Assembly (NCBI GenBank): GCA_045628945.1 | Contig: JAZQQG010000038.1 | Location: 1 to 36,790, forward strand | DNA: 36,790 bases | Reading direction: 5' to 3' | From: RGIG4034 sp045628945 | GTDB taxonomy: Bacteria > Bacillota > Clostridia > Lachnospirales > Lachnospiraceae | The notes under the pieces: generated by a model | The model's database searches: none | Seen by the model: the letters and a program-made list of their open reading frames with translations, nothing else | Told to the model about the DNA's origin: nothing | Shown here: piece by piece, positions 7,470 through 15,021 of the stretch | Layout: every line of letters starts with the position of its first letter | Numbering within the stretch: position 1 is the first letter of the stretch | Made by a program: the position numbers and the translations under genes

Positions 7470-7472
7470 TAA
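7398..7472 (+). repeat. Hairpin-promoter repeat, copy 3
   Basis: The order is the same as in copy 2: CGCCC/GGGCG mini-hairpin (7400-7412), CTGATA (7413-7418) with TATCAG (7428-7433), then a 13-bp perfect stem (7434-7446 with 7453-7465) around TTGACA. The stem can extend outward through one G-T pair into TTATCA/TGATAA (7427-7432 with 7467-7472), making a 20-bp hairpin. In that form TATCA is shared between two mutually exclusive pairings, with the upstream TGATA or the downstream one. It lies 38 bases before the SecD-derived lipoprotein. Confidence 0.85.
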
Positions 7473-7475
7473 ATA
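7447..7475 (+). promoter_or_regulatory. Promoter of the SecD-like lipoprotein gene, embedded in repeat copy 3
   Basis: A perfect TTGACA (7447-7452), 17 bp, then TGA TAAATA (extended -10, 7467-7475). The -35 box is the loop of the inverted repeat, as in copy 2. Confidence 0.65.
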
Positions 7476-7510
7476 TGAACTTAATCATTTAATGCAGCAG
7501 GAGAATACAC

Positions 7511-8353
7511 ATGAAAAGAAGTAACATAATTCGCATAATGATTTTAGCTATTATGTTGGGAACTGTCGGATGTGGGGGAAATACTTCGGAACAAGATAGG
7601 GAAACTAACTTCCTTACACAAAGTGAGATTATCCAACCTTTGCGTCAAGGGGGAGATTTTGTTAGAATTACTTACGAAGTGGAAGGAGAGAGAAGTCCGT
7701 CTCAGACGGATATGAATGATACCATCTTCAAACTTCAGCAGAGAATTGAGAACGTTACTATCGAGGCTTCCGTATATCAGGAAGGCAGCAACCGTATCAT
7801 TGTCGAGATTCCCAATGCATATGATGCAGAGGAAATCTTAGCAGAGTTAGGTCGTCCCGGTTTTCTGTATTTCATTTCCTACAAGGATCCTACCGGTAAG
7901 ATCAATTACTCTCTGGACAATGAGACCGGCGAGTATGTACTGGCCGAGGGCGTTACGATTGAAGACCTTGTAGCAAACGGTTCCGTAGTGGTAACCGGTA
8001 CGGAAGTGGCCTCAGCCAAGGCAAGCACCACGACCGGTGATCTCGGTAAAGTGGATTATGTCGTACTGTTAACCCTGAATAACTCCGGTGCAGAGGGCTT
8101 CGCCAATGCAACCAGAACTGCAGCAGCAAACGGTTGGACCATCGCAATCTACTACGATGGAAGAATTATCAGTGCTCCTCGTGTAAATGCAGCAATTACC
8201 GACGGTAGTGCACGTATTACCGGTATGGGAAGTATGGAGACCGCGAAGAAGCTTGCCAGCAACATTCGTATCGGTAGTCTGAAACTTACTTTGAATGAGG
8301 TTGAACGATGCTCCATTTTGGACGGGTCGATTAGGGGGAAGTGGAAAAGATGA
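7511..8353 (+). CDS. Lipoprotein carrying a detached SecD periplasmic domain (truncated SecD)
   Basis: A 280-residue protein. The first about 50 residues are a lipoprotein leader (MKRSN, hydrophobic core, lipobox ending GC at about residue 21) plus a polar linker. From FVRITYEVEGE onward it follows the first extracytoplasmic domain of SecD: QTDMNDTIFKLQQRIE, IIVEIPNAYDAEEIL, ELGRPGFLYFI, TIAIYYDGRIISAPRVN and finally IRIGSLKLTL. Full SecD proteins continue with a conserved block and then six membrane helices. Here homology stops right after NEV and the frame ends 16 residues later. It therefore cannot form the SecDF proton-driven channel component; at most it is a surface-anchored domain. The leader and linker are more A+T-rich than the SecD part, suggesting a fusion. 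The promoter lies in repeat copy 3. Confidence 0.75.
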   Translation: MKRSNIIRIMILAIMLGTVGCGGNTSEQDRETNFLTQSEIIQPLRQGGDFVRITYEVEGERSPSQTDMNDTIFKLQQRIENVTIEASVYQEGSNRIIVEIPNAYDAEEILAELGRPGFLYFISYKDPTGKINYSLDNETGEYVLAEGVTIEDLVANGSVVVTGTEVASAKASTTTGDLGKVDYVVLLTLNNSGAEGFANATRTAAANGWTIAIYYDGRIISAPRVNAAITDGSARITGMGSMETAKKLASNIRIGSLKLTLNEVERCSILDGSIRGKWKR

Positions 8354-8500
8354 GTTTAAGCTTAGCGAAGAGTGCTTTTTGCAAACACTATAGCGGTAAA
8401 AATCCGTAAAACAGGCAGAAATACGGAGGTACAGACCGTGATATTGCAAATGGTAGTTTAGCGAGCAGAGGTTTTATCTTTACTTGAGCAGAACAGCGGC
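8354..8500. other. Non-coding gap after the SecD-like gene
   Basis: No gene is seen. A weak nested inverted repeat is present (TCCGT at 8403-8407 with ACGGA at 8423-8427, flanked by CGGT and ACCG). No T-run follows, and I could find no continuation of SecD in any frame. Confidence 0.4.
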
Positions 8501-8760
8501 TATAGAAATTAGAGCAAGCTTGCACCACCCGCCCCTTGAAAACATTCGTCGGGAACCGAAGAGCAAGACAGACTTGTTAGTGAATACTAAAGCGGCAGGA
8601 TAAGAGACTGTAATTTATGGTCGAATATCCTGCCGCTTTAGTATTCACTTGCAAGGCGGCTTGCCGGAGTGGAGACGGTTTTCAAAGGGTGGGTGGTGCA
8701 ACTCTGTGGAGACGGTTTTCAAGGGGCGGGTGGTGCAAACTTGCGGAGATAATTTATATA
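8501..8760. repeat. 260-bp imperfect palindrome
   Basis: The two halves are inverted copies. The innermost arms are a perfect 24-bp repeat (8579-8602 with 8626-8649) around a 23-nt loop. The outer arms match over 29 bases with one mismatch (8515-8543 with 8715-8743). The ends also match imperfectly (TATAGAAATTA at 8501 with TAATTTATATA at 8750-8760). The right half is longer because it carries a 37-bp duplication. As RNA or single-stranded DNA it would fold into one long hairpin. I do not recognise it as a named element. Confidence 0.85.
8671..8744 (+). repeat. Two tandem 37-bp direct repeats within the palindrome
   Basis: Units at 8671-8707 and 8708-8744 share GGAGACGGTTTTCAA, GGG, GGGTGGTGCAA, with two internal differences and a diverged 3' end. 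An inverted third copy of the core is at 8519-8543. No CRISPR-like spacers separate them. Confidence 0.85.
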
Positions 8761-8801
8761 CAGCGCAATCCTGCTTTCATGAATTCTTTCACACAATCCC
8801 T

Positions 8802-8829
8802 TAAGAAATCTCCTTTTTTATCCGAAATA
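8802..8829 (+). promoter_or_regulatory. Possible sigma-D (flagellar) promoter of the flagellin operon
   Basis: TAAG at 8802-8805, 16 bases, then CCGAAATA at 8822-8829, close to the sigma-D/FliA pattern TAAA, 15 bp, (G)CCGATAT. It is 24 bases upstream of the first gene of the operon. No good TTGACA/TATAAT pair is seen here. Confidence 0.5.
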
Positions 8830-8852
8830 ATAACCGTAAGAGAGGTACGCCA

Positions 8853-11800
8853 ATGGTAATTAATTTCGATTCGTTGAATCAGAATAGTGGCGTGAATCCC
8901 AGAACAACTTCACAGCAAGTCAATCGCCCTTCTGAGTCGAAGGGGATTGGCGCATATGCATTGGACATTTCGGATAAAGTTAAGGATAACTTGTTACTGC
9001 GTGGTCAAGGATCGACCCTCGAAGGAAGCATGCCGGATGCGAGCGATGAATTTTTGGGCGCTCAGCAGGACTTTATGACGATAATGTCTAATTTTTTATC
9101 TCCGGGAGATTATGAGAAGCTTCGTGAGAACGGCTTCGATCCTGCAGATGTGGACGCTGAGACGGTTGTGACGGTGGTTGACGAGATCAAGGCAAAGTTA
9201 GCGGAAGCCGGAATTACGATTCAGGGCTACAACGATGACTTGTCGATTGACGATTTAGAGCGCATTACGGGCTCGAAGACTCGCTCCATCGGCATTGCCG
9301 AGACGTTAAAAGAGAATGATATCCCCGTGAATCGACAGAATGTCACCGATGTGCTGAATGCCATGGCAAAGTGTGACGAGATTACGGATCTGTCGGAGGG
9401 GGCGCAGAAATATTTGGTTGAGAATCAGCGGGAGCTGACGATTGATAATGTCTATCGTGCCCGTTTCTCGGCCGCCAGTGCTCCGCGTCAGGGCTACGGC
9501 TATTACGCCGAAGAGATGCCCGGATACTACTCGAAAAAAGCAGAGGAATTCCACTGGGACAAGATTGACAGTCGCATCAGCGAGGTCATTACGAAGAGCG
9601 GACTCGAGGTAACGGACGAAACGATGCGGCAGGGTCGCTGGCTTGTGGAGCAGGGAATTCCCTTAAACAGCGCGAACCTGTTAAAAAAGAATGCTGTGGA
9701 TGCCCTGGAGCTTCCGATTCCTGCCGACAAAGCATTGAACGCAATCACGAATGCCCTGATGTCCGGCAAGCGTGCGGAGGAAGCCAATATCGCGGATACG
9801 GAGAGCTTTCATGAACATGCGGCCAGGTTACTGGATGAAACCGCTTCGATTACCGACGATGCCGTATACAATGTGGTGAAAAAGAGCATTCCTTTAACGC
9901 TTCAGAATCTGGTTCGTGAGCAGAATTCGGCTACTCCGGTGCAGGAGAAGCGTGAAGAGGTCGTTGGAAATTCTCTTTTCCGAGAATATAATCATGCGAA
10001 GCTTCAGCTGGAAGAGATTCGATTGAAGATGACCTTTGAAGCGAACCTGCGCATGTTAAAGAGCGGTTATTCCATCGATACGACGCAACTTAGCCGGCTC
10101 GTGGAAGATATGAAAGAAGCAGAGAACTCCAATCGCGAGGTACTCTATAATACGGTGGATCCCGAGGAGCTGGAAGCAAGAGACAATCTCTACACCGAGA
10201 GCTTACAGAAAACGGCAGAGATTCGTGAGATGCCGCTTCATGTAATCGGTAAGGTGGCAGGCAATTCGGCACTGTTTACGCTGAATTACATTCACACCCA
10301 GGGCTCGGTACTGCGTAGTCAATATGATCGCGTAGGAGCCGCATATGAAACCTTGATGACGACTCCCAACGCAGAGCTTGGTGACAATATTAAGAAGGCA
10401 TTTCGCAATGTGGATGATATCCTTCGAGATCTTGGCTTTGAGGTGAATGAGATCAACGAGCGTGCGGTTCGTATTCTCGGCTACAACAATATGTTTATCA
10501 ATGACGAGAATCTCCTTCGGGTTCGTGAGGCGGACAGTACCGTTCGCAGAGTGGTTCAAAAAATGACACCGGCCGCGACGCTTGCGATGATTCGCGACGG
10601 AATCAATCCGCTCAGTATGAATCTGGATGAACTGGACAATTACTTAAATAAGAATCAATCCGGGAAGGACGGCGCTGAGAATTACGCCCATTTCCTCTAT
10701 CGTTTGGATAGAAAGAAGGGAATTACCGCCTCGGAGCGCGAAGCGTTCATCGGAATCTATCGTCTGATGCGTCAGGTTGAGAAATCCGACGGAGCGGTCA
10801 TCGGAAACCTGGTAAACCAGGGAGCGGAGATGAGCTTTCGTAATCTTTTGTCTGCGGTGCGGTCCGCAAAACACCGGAATCGGGACTATCGCGTGGATGA
10901 TTCCTTCGGCGGAGTACAAGGCGGAATCAAGAATGCGGACATTTTGAACCAGATTACGCAGTATTACGAATCCATGGCGAAGGAGATCGCAGATCATGTG
11001 ACTCCTGAGCTGATTGAGAAGGAACTTCCTTCCTATCAGCAGCTTGAAAAGGAGGATACGACCCTCGATACCTTCTATGGCAAAATGCAACAGTATCTTG
11101 AACAGAATACATTGCAGGAGCAGATTGCCGGGGATGAGATTGATCGGGAATACATCAGCCAGAATCTGGAAGAAGCAAGAGCGGTACAGTATGTATCGGA
11201 AGATGCACTGCATAATCTTTTGAACAATCATCAGGAGATTACCGTGAATCAGTTGATTGCTTCCGACTATTTGCTCTCCTATCGTGGAGCAACCTACCGG
11301 AAACTGTTCGACTATGCAAAGGAGAACGGCGAGGAGCGAAAGGCGAGTCTCATGAACGCCATGCAGAAGCTCCAGCGGAATCTGACGGATGAAGAAAACG
11401 CAGGTTTGGCTTACGATAATCTGGCCGATGAGGCACAGAAACTGTTGGAGGAAACCCGAGATTCGAAGAGCACCTACGGTGATGTAAGAAGCATTCTCAA
11501 TTATGGGAAACAGATCGAACTTGCAAGAAAACTTGCAAAAAATGAGAATTATGAAGTCCCGATTGACATTAACGGCGAGATAAATTCAGTAAACTTGCAA
11601 ATCGACCACCAAAATGGTGCGGCCGGCCAGGTACGAATTACGATGGAAACCGAGTGGACCGGCAAGGTAATGGCCCTCTTCACGGCGGTTACTTCGGTCG
11701 GGGAACAAGGTGAGCCGGTGGTTCGGATGGAGGGTACCATTGCCTCGAACCTGGCATCGGGAATGGCCAATCTTCAGAGCCTCGATCAGAGACTTCGAGA

Positions 11801-11996
11801 GGAACTGACAGAATATAATCGAGAGATTACAGGAATTACTTATACCCAGAGCCGAGACCTGGCACTGAACACCTCCCGAAAGCTTACGGCATCGGAAGGA
11901 AATGAGGATACGGAGATCGGCAAGGTATCCAACAAGGCACTGTATGATATTGCAAGATCCTTTATTATTGCAATTCAGACCGCAAGAGGAGAATAA
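8853..11996 (+). CDS. Large flagellar-operon repeat protein (DUF6240-like, tentative)
   Basis: A 1047-residue, mostly helical, charged protein without signal peptide or membrane segment. At least seven degenerate copies of a short motif recur, of the form xxx(I/E)(P/x)(L/V/I)(T/N/S)xxN(L/V/I): near residues 154 (NDIPVNRQNV), 189 (NQRELTIDNV), 266 (QGIPLNSANL), 343 (KSIPLTLQNL), 581, 655 and 791 (HQEITVNQLI). The last about 150 residues form a beta-rich segment (VNLQIDHQ, QVRITMETEW) followed by a helix (LDQRLREEL). This recalls the C-terminal domain of the hook-length protein FliK, but identity is weak. I believe NCBI calls similar Lachnospiraceae proteins DUF6240; I cannot verify this. AGAGAGGT precedes the ATG. 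Flagellin starts 3 bases after its stop, so a flagellar role (export, assembly or regulation) is inferred. Confidence 0.65.
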   Translation: MVINFDSLNQNSGVNPRTTSQQVNRPSESKGIGAYALDISDKVKDNLLLRGQGSTLEGSMPDASDEFLGAQQDFMTIMSNFLSPGDYEKLRENGFDPADVDAETVVTVVDEIKAKLAEAGITIQGYNDDLSIDDLERITGSKTRSIGIAETLKENDIPVNRQNVTDVLNAMAKCDEITDLSEGAQKYLVENQRELTIDNVYRARFSAASAPRQGYGYYAEEMPGYYSKKAEEFHWDKIDSRISEVITKSGLEVTDETMRQGRWLVEQGIPLNSANLLKKNAVDALELPIPADKALNAITNALMSGKRAEEANIADTESFHEHAARLLDETASITDDAVYNVVKKSIPLTLQNLVREQNSATPVQEKREEVVGNSLFREYNHAKLQLEEIRLKMTFEANLRMLKSGYSIDTTQLSRLVEDMKEAENSNREVLYNTVDPEELEARDNLYTESLQKTAEIREMPLHVIGKVAGNSALFTLNYIHTQGSVLRSQYDRVGAAYETLMTTPNAELGDNIKKAFRNVDDILRDLGFEVNEINERAVRILGYNNMFINDENLLRVREADSTVRRVVQKMTPAATLAMIRDGINPLSMNLDELDNYLNKNQSGKDGAENYAHFLYRLDRKKGITASEREAFIGIYRLMRQVEKSDGAVIGNLVNQGAEMSFRNLLSAVRSAKHRNRDYRVDDSFGGVQGGIKNADILNQITQYYESMAKEIADHVTPELIEKELPSYQQLEKEDTTLDTFYGKMQQYLEQNTLQEQIAGDEIDREYISQNLEEARAVQYVSEDALHNLLNNHQEITVNQLIASDYLLSYRGATYRKLFDYAKENGEERKASLMNAMQKLQRNLTDEENAGLAYDNLADEAQKLLEETRDSKSTYGDVRSILNYGKQIELARKLAKNENYEVPIDINGEINSVNLQIDHQNGAAGQVRITMETEWTGKVMALFTAVTSVGEQGEPVVRMEGTIASNLASGMANLQSLDQRLREELTEYNREITGITYTQSRDLALNTSRKLTASEGNEDTEIGKVSNKALYDIARSFIIAIQTARGE

Positions 11997-11999
11997 ATC

Positions 12000-13130
12000 A
12001 TGAAGATTAATTACAACGCAACGGCAATGATTGCCAGACAATCACTGGAAAGAAACAACGCAGCACAGGCCAAGTCGACGACGAAGCTTTCGACCGGGCT
12101 TAAGATTACCGCGGCCAAGGACGATGCGGCAGGATATGCCGTATCCCGTAAGATGAAGGCACAGATTCGTGGCTTGGACGGAGCAAAGGACTCTGCAGAT
12201 AACGGAATCTCCGTTGCCGAGATTGCAGACGGCGCATTGAACGAGATTCACGAGATGCTGCAGAGAATGAACGAACTTGCGGTGAAAGGCGCCAATGCAA
12301 CGATGACAACGGCCGACAGAACCGCAATCTCTGCGGAGATTCGTCAGTTATCCGATGAGATTAACCGAATCGGCTCCACGACCGAGTTCAACGGCGAACC
12401 GATTCTGGACGGCAATTATGATGTTCGTGCCTATTCCGATACCTATGGAGTTCGTGTGGATGACTACACCGATGCGGTTCCTGCAGGTAAATACTCTTTT
12501 ACCCTGACCAATCTTGGAGATCCGACCTTCGCGGCAACCTTTGATTCGGTGGATGCTGCTGCAGGCGGAGCCGAATTCCTGGCCAATTCGAATGTTACAA
12601 CGGACGGTGATACCGTAACCGTTACCGATAATATGGGCAAAACCATTAATTTTACCCTTGATCTTGACCGAATTGCAGCGGACAACGGAGGATCCCTTCC
12701 TGCAAGTCTTGCCATTGAACTTGATGTGACCGGTATCGGAGAAATGAACATTCAGGTGGGCGCAAATGAAGGCCAGCTTCTGGAAATGCGACTTCCCGAG
12801 GTGTCCTTAAAGAGCTTAAAGCTGACGGACCTGGATTATTCTACGATGGAAGGCTGTCGCAAGGCCATTGATCAGGTGGCAGATGCAACCGCAAAGCTTT
12901 CCGAAATTCGCAGCCGAATCGGTGCTTACCAGAATCGTCTGGAGCATACGGTAGCCAATCTGGAAGTAAGCTCGGACAACATGACCGCGGCATATTCCCG
13001 TATTATGGACGTAGACATGGCCTCCGAAATGACGGAATACTACACCTCTCAGGTGCTGGTACAGGCCGGTACGAGCGTGCTTGCCCAGGCAAACTCGCAG
13101 CCTGAGCAGGTTCTTCAGCTCTTACAGTAG
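12000..13130 (+). CDS. Flagellin
   Basis: A 376-residue filament subunit. The N-terminal D0/D1 helices (MKINYNATAM, STGLKITAAKDDAAGYAVSR, ADNGISVAEIADGALNEIH) and the C-terminal D1/D0 helices (SEIRSRIGAYQNRLEHTVANL, ending QANSQPEQVLQLLQ) are typical. The variable surface domain lies between about 140 and 280. The TLR5-contact segment LQRMNELAVK (87-96) is conserved, so the filament may be recognised by innate immunity. It is exported unfolded by the flagellar type III apparatus and has no signal peptide. The ribosome site AGAGGAG overlaps the end of the upstream gene, indicating one operon. FliS, its chaperone, is next. Only one flagellin copy lies in the window. I leave the symbol blank because hag/fliC usage differs between species. 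Confidence 0.95.
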   Translation: MKINYNATAMIARQSLERNNAAQAKSTTKLSTGLKITAAKDDAAGYAVSRKMKAQIRGLDGAKDSADNGISVAEIADGALNEIHEMLQRMNELAVKGANATMTTADRTAISAEIRQLSDEINRIGSTTEFNGEPILDGNYDVRAYSDTYGVRVDDYTDAVPAGKYSFTLTNLGDPTFAATFDSVDAAAGGAEFLANSNVTTDGDTVTVTDNMGKTINFTLDLDRIAADNGGSLPASLAIELDVTGIGEMNIQVGANEGQLLEMRLPEVSLKSLKLTDLDYSTMEGCRKAIDQVADATAKLSEIRSRIGAYQNRLEHTVANLEVSSDNMTAAYSRIMDVDMASEMTEYYTSQVLVQAGTSVLAQANSQPEQVLQLLQ

Positions 13131-13141
13131 GAGGATAGACG

Positions 13142-13615
13142 ATGACAGATTCTAAGAAGCAGGAATATACCTTACGCATTGCCAATGCAAACCGCTCCGG
13201 CCTTACCCTGATTGTCTATGAAATGCTCTTTGATTATCTTGCTGAGGTAAAAGAGAACCATGCGGCCGGGAATCTTAACGAATACAGAAGTTCAATTCGC
13301 AAGGTCAACGGCTGCCTGAAGGAATTATTGAACTCTTTGGATTATGCCTATGAACTTTCGCAGGGATTGGGTCGTATCTATCTCTATGCGGTTAAGGAGA
13401 TGACTCTTATGGATGTGAAGAGTCGTCCGGAACATTTGGAGGAAATCGAAAAGATGCTGCGGGGACTTTATGAGTCCTTCTGCAAGGTGAGCGAGACCGA
13501 TCAAAGCGCACCGCTCATGAAGAATACCCAGGAGGTCTATGCAGGCCTTACCTATGGAAGAAACACCTTAACCAACAGCACGCTGGATATGAACAATCGC
13601 GGAATGAGCGTGTAA
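13142..13615 (+). CDS. fliS: Flagellar export chaperone FliS-like protein
   Basis: A 157-residue helical protein placed 11 bases after flagellin. The FliS pattern is visible: YTLRIANANRSGLTLIVYEMLFDYLAE at the N-terminus (the tAsPekLilmLYegai region), NEYRSSIRKVNGCLKELLNSLD, then a helix with YLYAVKEM and a final helix (EEIEKMLRGLYESF). FliS binds the C-terminal disordered region of flagellin and prevents polymerisation in the cytoplasm. It is about 25-30 residues longer than usual; the extra C-terminus is Asn/Thr-rich and probably disordered. GGAGGATAGACG supplies the ribosome site. The operon ends at the terminator at 13698. Confidence 0.75.
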   Translation: MTDSKKQEYTLRIANANRSGLTLIVYEMLFDYLAEVKENHAAGNLNEYRSSIRKVNGCLKELLNSLDYAYELSQGLGRIYLYAVKEMTLMDVKSRPEHLEEIEKMLRGLYESFCKVSETDQSAPLMKNTQEVYAGLTYGRNTLTNSTLDMNNRGMSV

Positions 13616-13697
13616 GGAAAAACGCCGAAACCACCGAAACTGCGCCGTTTTCGGCACTTTCGCAATAGAAGAAAATGACGTGCGTGTCAAAAATAAC

Positions 13698-13739
13698 GTG
13701 CTCGGAGACTTGATTCGTCAAGCCTTCGGGCACTTTTTA
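13698..13739 (+). terminator. Rho-independent terminator of the flagellin operon
   Basis: A 16-bp stem (13698-13713 with 13718-13733) with one mismatch and two G-U pairs has a stable TTCG tetraloop and is followed by TTTTT. It is strong enough for a highly expressed flagellin transcript. Confidence 0.9.
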
Positions 13740-14010
13740 TAGCATTCGCATGGGGCGCTTGTGCAACTTATACGAATCGCGTTCGGAAGGGCAAAAAGGA
13801 CTTTACAATTCCGGCCGTCCCGACTACAATCCGAGTTACATTCATCGATCGGAGATTCCTCCGGTCACGATTCTTACCGGGAGTACCGTGTACTCCTTTG
13901 TTCAAAGTTCAATTTTCATCTGAACAATTATCCAATGTTTATGCAAAGTGCTTTTTTGACTTCCCGGGGAGGGGAGGATTGTTAAGCGTATCACAAGGTG
14001 GGAGGTGCCT
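13740..14010 (+). other. Intergenic region upstream of the Tad operon
   Basis: No gene is seen. Two close inverted repeats are present: GGAGTAC/GTACTCC (13880-13896, 3-nt loop) and TTGTTCA/TGAACAA (13898-13904 with 13921-13927). They could be operator sites or a short terminator followed by promoter DNA. I could not find a convincing -35/-10 pair, though the Tad operon must start hereabouts. The ribosome site GGGAGGTG is at 14000-14007. Confidence 0.4.
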
Positions 14011-15012
14011 ATGAAGGGGTGCGATCGCAAGATCATGGTCATCTGCGATTACAACGAGGCGTATGTGTCGCGGCTTGCGGATTACCTCAGCGGAAAAGAA
14101 GAATTTCCGTATGCGGTATGGTTTTTTACAAGGGAGCAGGACCTGTTGGAATTCCTGAAGGAAAAAGAAGTGAAGCTTCTTCTGATTGGGGAAGCCTTCT
14201 ACAGAGGAATTGAGGATCGTGTTCAAGTAGACGATCTGTTTCTGCTTACGGACAGGGAAAGTTCAAAAGGGGATACCAGGCGAATCTATCGTTATCAGTC
14301 CGCCCAGAAGATTCTTTTTCAACTGCTTAAGAACGGTGAGACGGAGGTGAAGATTCCGATTCGGTCAGGCCAAGGCGGTGTTGCCAGGGTATACGGATTT
14401 CAATCCTATCTGCAACCGGAATTGCGGGGCGTCATGGCACTGTGCATGGCCCAGAGACTGGCGAGGAAGCAGAGTACTCTTTTTGTGAATCTGGAGGGAA
14501 TGAATAGTATCCTGCCGGGGGATTGCTTTCGGGATTGGAATCTGACGGATCTTTTCTACATCTATCGGAACGACCGGGGGCGTTTCCTCAACAAGCTGGT
14601 TGCGACAACACAGAAGCTGTCGGAACTTCAGTACCTTCCGCCGGTGCGGAGCCCGCGGGATTTGGAAGGTATTGTGGATGGCGAATGGTGGGAATTTCTG
14701 GCGGCGATTCGCGATAGCGGTGTCTTTGAGGTAATTGTCCTAAATCTTGCGGAGAACATTCCGGATAGGACGAAGGTATCGGACCTGTGTGATCGTCTTT
14801 TTGAGGTAAAACTTCAAGGAAGTGAGAATCCGTATTATGCCTATTGGGAGCAAAAACTGGAGGATTATCTGGGCCGCGAGGAGCCGCCGAGGGAGAGCAT
14901 TCTGGTCGAGGAAGCCCTATGGAAAGAAGCACGGGAAGGGTTCTACCGACAGGCAATCGGCTTGGATTACGGGCCGCTTGGGCGTATCTGCACGCAGTTT
15001 CTGAAAGGATAG
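14011..15012 (+). CDS. TadZ/CpaE-like pilus assembly protein, P-loop degenerate
   Basis: 333 residues from the ATG at 14011, chosen because GGGAGG lies 5-7 nt upstream; a GTG at 14005 would overlap that site. The first about 110 residues resemble an atypical receiver domain (MVICDYNEAYVSRLADYL, then KLLLIGE). The remainder occupies the place of the MinD/ParA-like ATPase domain of TadZ (ARVYGFQSYL, TLFVNLEGMNSI, FEVIVLNL). The deviant Walker A sequence (KGGxGKT) is absent; GFQSYLQPEL stands where it should be, so ATP hydrolysis is unlikely. TadZ proteins place the pilus machinery, often at a pole. It is the first gene of the operon, 9 bases before the TadA ATPase gene, which supports the assignment. 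Confidence 0.65.
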   Translation: MKGCDRKIMVICDYNEAYVSRLADYLSGKEEFPYAVWFFTREQDLLEFLKEKEVKLLLIGEAFYRGIEDRVQVDDLFLLTDRESSKGDTRRIYRYQSAQKILFQLLKNGETEVKIPIRSGQGGVARVYGFQSYLQPELRGVMALCMAQRLARKQSTLFVNLEGMNSILPGDCFRDWNLTDLFYIYRNDRGRFLNKLVATTQKLSELQYLPPVRSPRDLEGIVDGEWWEFLAAIRDSGVFEVIVLNLAENIPDRTKVSDLCDRLFEVKLQGSENPYYAYWEQKLEDYLGREEPPRESILVEEALWKEAREGFYRQAIGLDYGPLGRICTQFLKG

Positions 15013-15021
15013 GAGAAGGCG

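Noticed and set aside
2386..7475. Intact insertion sequence or integron in the accessory region
   Set aside because: No transposase or integrase gene is found, and the repeats have no flanking target duplications that I can see.
8515..8744. Possible CRISPR array
   Set aside because: Only two direct copies plus one inverted copy of a 37-bp unit, with no spacers between them and no cas genes.
8617..8859. 80-codon frame through the palindrome
   Set aside because: Its sequence is the translation of the tandem repeats, lacks a ribosome site and overlaps the start of the flagellar-operon gene.
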